From NCBI RefSeq assembly GCF_963678635.1, contig NC_087070.1, forward strand, positions 6,358,539-6,422,538: a DNA stretch of 64,000 nucleotides, written 5' to 3'. Each line of letters starts with the position of its first letter. Within the stretch, counting starts at the first letter, position 1. The translations under genes were made by a program, and so were the position numbers. The stretch comes from Symsagittifera roscoffensis (taxonomy: Eukaryota; Xenacoelomorpha; Acoela; Convolutidae). Shown in pieces: positions 58,473 to 64,000 of this stretch. Below the pieces are notes generated by a model. That model did not search any database. It saw only the letters and a list, made by a program, of their open reading frames with translations, and was not told the DNA's origin.

Positions 58473-58649
58473 TTATTTGACATATTCGCTCAAATCAATA
58501 AACTGGGGCAGTAGTTCGGAGCACTTTAGAGAGCACTCTGTGAAACAGTCTCGTTTGGACGCCACAATCTTGCAGTCACTCTGAACTTGTTTGATCATGT
58601 CCCGAATATTTTCTTCTATCTTCTCAACTGCCATTTCAGTTGTGCCGAC
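58473..58649 (-). CDS. MRPL1: Mitochondrial ribosomal protein L1, exon 4 (C-terminus and stop)
   Basis: VGTTEMAVEKIEENIRDMIK (compare IATLDMSSDQIAANLQAVI in human MRPL1), ending LLPQFIDLSEYVK. 177 nt, phase 0, acceptor ATTCAG at 58650. Unusually rich in cysteine for this region (DCFTECSLKCSE). Confidence 0.82.
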   Translation of the reverse strand, partial: VGTTEMAVEKIEENIRDMIKQVQSDCKIVASKRDCFTECSLKCSELLPQFIDLSEYVK

Positions 58650-59182
58650 CTGAATGCAAAAAAGATGCAAGTCCATTTAAGCTCTAATTTTTTAAAGATC
58701 TTTTTGTCAAAATTTTAGCATAAAGTAAGGTCGAAACTTCAGATGTTTATTATTGCTGTTGCAACCCCCCCCCCCCCTTAAACTTTAGAAAAAACTATGA
58801 CCGATGGTGGATTTCGTTTCTCGCAAAATTAGGTTATCTCAAAGAACACTCGTAAGGCATCGAAATTGGTATCACTTTTATACTAAAACCATTTCAATGT
58901 GATTTAGATTCCAAAAATTGTGCTAAAAAGCTTTCCCAGAGCCAACCGTGAAAACATTGCCCGATGTTTTTTTACTATTGATAATAGCAAAGAACGGATG
59001 AAATCATGAAATCGAGTCTTCAATTCTCGGAAGAACAAATTAAAACTTCTATTTCTTAATCAATAAAAGGCTCAATAAATGGGTGCCATTAAATGGGTGG
59101 GGTGGGAAAAGCATATCTTGTGGAATAATCGGTTTGCCCTATGAAATGTATCTCTTTTTTGAAATGAACACACGAAGAGCAC

Positions 59183-59322
59183 CTCTGTTTCGAAAAGAGG
59201 CGTGGCGTGGTTGTACATGTAGAACTGGCCGAACTTGTGGTGTTTGATCATGTTCTCCAAATCCTCGCCCAGGGTTCTCCTGTTTTTCACCGGGTACATC
59301 TTCTCTAACTTCTTTCGCAAAC
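59183..59322 (-). CDS. MRPL1: Mitochondrial ribosomal protein L1, exon 3
   Basis: LRKKLEKMYPVKNRRTLGED followed by LENMIKHHKFGQFY; the human protein has [20 protein letters not shown] and IPKMLELFKNG. Acceptor CCTTCAG at 59323, donor GAG/GTGCTC. 140 nt; it begins with two bases of a codon. Confidence 0.85.
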
Positions 59323-59445
59323 CTGAAGGTAGAGACTTCAATTGTTTTTTTTAGGCAGAGACTTCAATAGTTAATTTAGGCAGACTTCAATAGCTTTTTT
59401 AGGCAGAGACTTCAATGGTTTTTTTTCCCGGTAGAGACTTCAATT
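59323..59445. repeat. Five degenerate copies of a 25-bp unit beside MRPL1 exon 3
   Basis: AGAGACTTCAAT followed by a T-run and AGGCAGAG recurs about five times with 22-28 bp spacing. The first copy abuts the exon 3 acceptor. Confidence 0.75.
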
Positions 59446-59460
59446 TTTAGGCACACGTCT

Positions 59461-59640
59461 CTCAACACGAAGGGGTCCCAGTGTCATCCGCGTCCTCGAG
59501 GTGAGACCGCCGGCTGCGGGCGAAATGGATGACATCACCCTCCCCCCGGCTTGGCCCTGCATTGAGCAAGACCGGAGGCTAATAAAAAAAAGTTTTTGGC
59601 GGGGGATCTTGGGTGGTCATCTATTTTGCCGTAGCCGTTA
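59461..59640. other. GC-rich segment in MRPL1 intron 2
   Basis: About 130-180 bp much richer in G+C than its surroundings (CGTCCTCGAGGTGAGACCGC, CACCCTCCCCCCGGCTTGG), followed by TAATAAAAAAAA. It resembles the 3' end of an inserted retroelement; family not recognised. Confidence 0.45.
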
Positions 59641-59939
59641 TCAACAAAAAAATTCCAAAGCATTTTATTTTGTGAAAAAGGAAAAAATACGCTTCAAAAT
59701 AGTTTCTGATCTTCATACAATTGGCAAAAACAATTGAACCCACACCACAAATTTTTTCGACAGATACTCATCCCCAGAATTATGTCGACATTTTCGATGA
59801 ATTCAAGTTTGCGATTGAATGAAGACTATTTCCAACTTATGACTCATGAAGCCATAATTCTCAAGGTCTCAAAATCTCAAATTTTGACTTTTAAACAAAA
59901 TTCATTAGTTCCAACTTCCAGTTTCAACAGAAAAAAAAC

Positions 59940-60247
59940 TGAAGACCCTGCCTGTGATCTCTTTAGACAAAGCAGAGTGAGCTATGATCACGTCGAAGTC
60001 CATATCTACTTCATAAGTGTCGTCTAAGATCTCTGGAATTATCAGTTCGGAACCGACAATATCAGCTCCAAACTCCTCTCGAGTCTGGTCAATCAACTCT
60101 TCTGGAACAATCGCCAGAATCCTCCGATTGTCTTTAAACGGGTAAGGATACAGAATCATTTTGGCTGACTTGGGTAGTTTGGAGAGCTGTTTTTCTTTCA
60201 AATTGAGCTCAACTGAGAGGACTATGTCAGTGACGCTAAGGGATGGT
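59940..60247 (-). CDS. MRPL1: Mitochondrial ribosomal protein L1, exon 2 (core)
   Basis: Encodes the L1 core: SLSVTDIVLSVELNLKEKQ, KMILYPYPFKDNRRILAIVP, EEFGADIVGSELIIPEIL and DFDVIIAHSALSKEI. Order and spacing match ribosomal protein L1, which forms the L1 stalk of the large subunit. Acceptor GTTTCAG at 60248. The donor is placed at TTCA/GTTTTT because it restores the family length before LRKKL; a GC donor (ACAG/GCAGGG) 12 bases earlier keeps frame but shortens the loop. Confidence 0.83.
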
Positions 60248-60746
60248 CTGAAACATTCATGCAACACTCTTAGTTTTATTCACGCAGTGGGCGATACAAA
60301 AGTTCTTGAAAAAATTTGGTCTTGATGAAAGTGAAAAAATTTAACCCCCTCAATTCTGAGCTTGACCAGTTGATTGTCAAAACTCCCAAAATTAGTTCTT
60401 TTTGTGAAATTTGTCTCTAATCCATTTGAAATCTGAGCAGAAGCTGAATTATAATGATTTTAGATTTAATTTCGACAAAGATACAATCAAGAGTCTATGA
60501 ACAACTAATGCTTCAAAAACAACCATCTCAGATAAAACAATGCGCTGACATTGGCTGATTGGTATCAGGCAGGGCCTTTATTTAATAGTGATATTAACTA
60601 TTCTGATGGACTTTTCCTTTCTGACGCGCATATAAAAAAAGATATCATAGATTAAGTTAGTTTCACTTTCACAAAGCATTAACTGTACACATTATTCGGT
60701 CCCTAACTAATTATATAGTAATTATTGTAATCCTAATTAACAGTAC

Positions 60747-60958
60747 CTGAGACATTTGAAGAGTGAAAAATCATGCATGATGGATCGGAGAGCATCCTTG
60801 ACAGGCAGTGCGTCTGTCTTCTCAATGAAGAACGCGTCGTCTATTGGCTTGAGAGGTCGTCTGGTCAACGGGTCAATATCCGACGCAGTCAGACTATCGA
60901 TCCTCTGCAGCAACGTCGAGGAGCAGCGTCTGGCACAAGCGAAGGGCAGTAACCTCAT
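60747..60958 (-). CDS. MRPL1: Mitochondrial ribosomal protein L1, exon 1 (start, presequence)
   Basis: ATG at 60958. MRLLPFACARRCSSTLLQR is Arg/Ser-rich without acidic residues, as expected of a mitochondrial import signal. Then come DPLTRRPLKPIDDAFF and LPVKDALRSIMHDF, the start of the L1 fold (compare AIR.. helix). Donor CAG/GTACTG at 60747. The four exons give 837 nt, 278 residues; human MRPL1 is somewhat longer. The product acts in the mitochondrial ribosome. Same strand as SQOR but 2.9 kb away, so an operon is unlikely. Confidence 0.85.
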
Positions 60959-63900
60959 TCAATCTAAAAAAAACAAACTCGTCTAAAGCTGATTTAAAAA
61001 AAACAGTTACGAAAAGCGACGTGGAAATGGTAGACGTATCTAGCTCTCAGCAGAAAGGACAGTGGTTCGAAGCACACCACGATCCGTGACCGCGGTCTGA
61101 GGGTGATGCAACAATTTTCAGCTCGGAAAAATAACTAAAATCATGTGCATGTAAATGTTAATATAGGGTGACAGCAGCTGTTGGACGTAATGAGCTAAAT
61201 AGGTCAGTTTTTGATTAAGTGGTCTCTTTTACCTCGTGATAAACTGGTATCAATTTAGTTAAACTAGCAAAAAAACTTACAAGGAACTTGCGCTTGAGCT
61301 ATTGTATGCAGACACTACAAAAGATAAAGCAACGGTTCTAACCACCCGTGATACCAAAACAAATACAGAGGCGAAGTAGCATTTCGCATACATTACCGTA
61401 AAAGCAGCAAACATTGGAAAAAAAGATGTAGATGATTTGGAAAAAAAATACGCATTCCCTGGATTCGATTCTCCCCATCTCCTTAACAACTACTTACGTA
61501 CTAAGATATTCCTCGGACTCAAATCATTATTTTATCGTAGAATCAAATCGTCGTATAAAAGAGCGTCACGATTTTGCTTCACAGTATGACAAAAACAAAA
61601 CATCAGAAAAACAAAATTTATCAGAAATTTACTCACATTAAAGTAATAAACAATAAAAACTTACAGAAAACTTGACCTCACTAACGGTTTTCAAATTTTT
61701 TCAAGTTTCAAAATTACATGAAACACATATTTTCAAGAGCTACAAATAGACAGAAGAATCACCAAAATATTGTAATAACGAGAAAAACTTAGAGGCGAAG
61801 CGGGTGCCTCGCATCACTTGCGATACAAGGCAAGCGTAGCACTGCAAGTTAGCGAATAGAAAAAAAGACGTATAAAACAAAGTCGAAAAAATTGAAAAAG
61901 TAAAATTTATAAAAACACAATCAGCGGCAATAAATTTACTGAGCCTGCACTAAGCTGACAATATGGGTTAGATTAAAACTTCAAATTTTTTCACTAAAAC
62001 CGACCTCAATTCTTATTTCTGACGACACAAAATAAGTTGCCTAATCCAATAAAACATCAGCCGAAACGATACTATTTAGGCAGAAAAAAAACTTTTAAGC
62101 GAAAAAAGGAAACAATACCAACTGAGGGTTGGTAAAATTACAAGAAAAAATCAATAAAACTTTTAACTACTATGATTGCTTACAGCATAAAAAACCCGTG
62201 ATGCGGCAACTAAGCCTAAAAAACAAAAGCAGAAAAACTAAGTCCAACAACTCAGTTTTTCCCGGAAAAAAATCAATTTCATAAATACAGAAAAAAAACA
62301 GTCTGACCGCGATTCGAACCCCAAACTTTAGGTTGCAAAAGCAACCGCGCTAACTCTAGACCAAGTGGAAAGGGGCCTCGAAGTGGTTAAGATTCAATAA
62401 TAAAGCAAGTTCAATTTCTTAGTTTTTTTGGGAAAAAGTCTAGAAATCTAGTTCCGCATTTCAAGAGACTTGCTTAAGAAAACACACTGTAATAGCAAAC
62501 AGTTGTAAAATACGATTTTTTCAAGAGCTCTGTGAGTCTGTTGGATAAGTCGTAAATACGAAAAAAGGCTAACTTCCGATTTAACTACGTTTGAGACACG
62601 CAAGCATAAAGAAACTAATCGAAATGGTTAAATCATTTTTGAAGAAAACTGAGCCGAGACTTTTGTTTATCCTAAAACAGGAGACTTGCAAAACAAGAAA
62701 AATCATAAACCTTCAAGGATATAAGGCCTGCAGTTGCCTTTATCATTATTCTATACCACCTTGCTGTCAAATACATTTCCGAGAAGCTTTAGCAATAAAT
62801 AGCAGGCAGCATTGAATGCACTTTTTTCAAGCTTAAATAGCTCGTGTCATACAAAATAGCTGGAGTGAAACTAAGCGCATATGGCGTTAACTGCTAATAT
62901 ATTGACGCAGACGCATATCGCCCAAAAATTGAGCAATTAAATATGCGATTTTCGGAAAATATTGAACCAATAAACTTAAGGCACAAAACTCGTGATATAG
63001 TTAGCTGCAAGATTATAGTATAATGCACAAAAGTTACATGAACAGAAACAGACTCTAATATGAAAACTTGCTCGATCGCACACGCGGTAAAAAAAAATTT
63101 TTTTAAATGTAAACAGATTATTTATAGAAATCGCTGTGAAAAAAAAACATGGTGAAATGAAAAATAAACAAAAACAAATATGAAATTCGTGAGCAGAGTT
63201 ACACTCACATATTTTTTAAACATAGCTGACAGAGTTAGAAAATTGTCAATGAAACCAGGAAAACGGAAAAAAATGATTTTGTATTTTTGAACAATTTTTG
63301 AAAAATTGGACAACATTATCACGTTAAACTTCTTTCCGTTTCAATATAATGATGGGCGTTTTATCACAAAATTAATCCAAATCAACCTAAATTAAAATCC
63401 ACTATCGAAGTTGAAGTCACTCATATTTCTTTGCGACCTTTCACTGTCGTGATAGGAGTTCGTAATTTGTTCCTTTTAGTGAAAGAATTTTAACACAAAA
63501 ACGAAACGGAGCTTCGCACAACTTGCGATACAACATGGAATGAGTGAACAAAAAAAATGGTCCACCAAAATTTTCGCATGTCCCGATACGAGATCATTCT
63601 AGGCAAACATGCCACGCAAGATATTTGAATACTAAATTATCAACGGAAGAAAACTTATGAAGCGGAACCAAAGTTGTGAAGGCGGCAGAAAATGCACTTT
63701 GCACAGAGTAATGTATTTTTCAGAACAACAAGTGAGGCTATTGCTTGCTCATTAGATGCATCGCAGATCGTCCATCGGAATTAGAGGCGCTTTGACTTTG
63801 ATTTTTAGATGCATTTTTCAACCTGGGTTGACGCTCTTTCGTGAATACCCCTGGTACCTTCCGTGATTAAATTAGATTAATTTTAAAGCTAAAGCTAAAT

Positions 63901-64000
63901 CTAAAATTTCTAAATTTTTTCTATTTGTTTCTAGCAAAAAAATAAGAAACGTATCAATATATTGCAGCTGTCAAGTTGTTAAAATGAAGTGTAAAGCTTA
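60959..64000. other. Repeat-rich spacer right of MRPL1, no gene recognised
   Basis: AT-rich. It contains several AGAGGCGAAGC/CTTGCGATACAA words (61369, 61791-61830, 63510-63535), perhaps pieces of one repeat family, and the tRNA-like block at 62290-62370. No coding exon could be supported. Confidence 0.45.
62290..62370 (-). repeat. tRNA-related sequence (SINE head or tRNA pseudogene)
   Basis: On the minus strand: A-box-like TGGTCTAGAGTTAGC, an anticodon-arm-like GGTTGCTTTTGCAACC, and a B box GGGTTCGAATC. The acceptor and T stems do not pair well and the anticodon loop has six bases, so it is not a functional tRNA. Confidence 0.5.

Noticed and set aside
59323-59445. CRISPR-like array
   Set aside because: Units are degenerate, spacers are short T-runs, and the setting is a eukaryotic intron.
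59940-59952. GC donor in MRPL1 intron 2
   Set aside because: A GT donor 12 bases later keeps the frame and gives the family's usual spacing before LRKKL.
62290-62370. Functional tRNA gene
   Set aside because: A and B boxes are present but stems do not pair and the anticodon loop is abnormal.

Overview
The window is animal nuclear DNA. It is AT-rich, host genes have introns, and it is full of repeats. Three host genes on the minus strand are readable exon by exon: a mu-class-like glutathione S-transferase (three exons), sulfide:quinone oxidoreductase (SQOR, six exons) and mitochondrial ribosomal protein L1 (MRPL1, four exons). One SQOR donor, and perhaps one GST donor, appear not to be GT. 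Such G*-AG introns are known from larvacean tunicates, so a larvacean with a larger genome than Oikopleura dioica is a tentative guess only.

The dominant feature is a 40.5 kb virus-like insertion (1369-41874) in the last GST intron, 14 bp from its splice donor. It is two nested Polinton (Maverick) fossils. The outer element has 5'-AGT...ACT-3' tips and a perfect 6-bp target duplication (GACTTC). It is one giant palindrome centred at 12011. Each arm carries a protein-primed-type family B DNA polymerase with an HNH/EndoVII-like finger and a small gene for a Gln-rich protein with a basic tail. No integrase, capsid, protease or ATPase gene is seen in the outer element. After subtracting a tandem duplication from the left arm and the inner element from the right arm, the arms are about 7.79 and 7.83 kb.

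The inner element (12242-34263, 22.0 kb) is a classical Polinton inserted into the small gene of the outer right arm. It has its own perfect 6-bp target duplication (CAAGTC) and 271-bp terminal inverted repeats. The minus-strand half holds a second, different PolB. The plus-strand half holds unknown early genes, a DEDD-exonuclease-like gene, a small membrane protein, an ATPase remnant, a small basic protein, an unknown protein, a retroviral-type integrase, penton, a pVI/pX-like basic protein, the major capsid protein and an adenain-type protease. A 4.46 kb tandem duplication repeats most of the inner PolB region. Both elements look young (perfect target duplications, near-identical arms), and both have several broken genes.

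Layout: 1-336 hAT-like MITE; 641-915 last GST exon; 1369-41874 nested Polintons; 41895-42693 GST exons 2 and 1; 42.7-47.0 kb repeat-rich spacer; 47044-55583 SQOR, with a decayed LINE in intron 5; 57932-58342 second hAT-like MITE; 58473-60958 MRPL1; 61-64 kb repeat-rich spacer without a recognisable gene.
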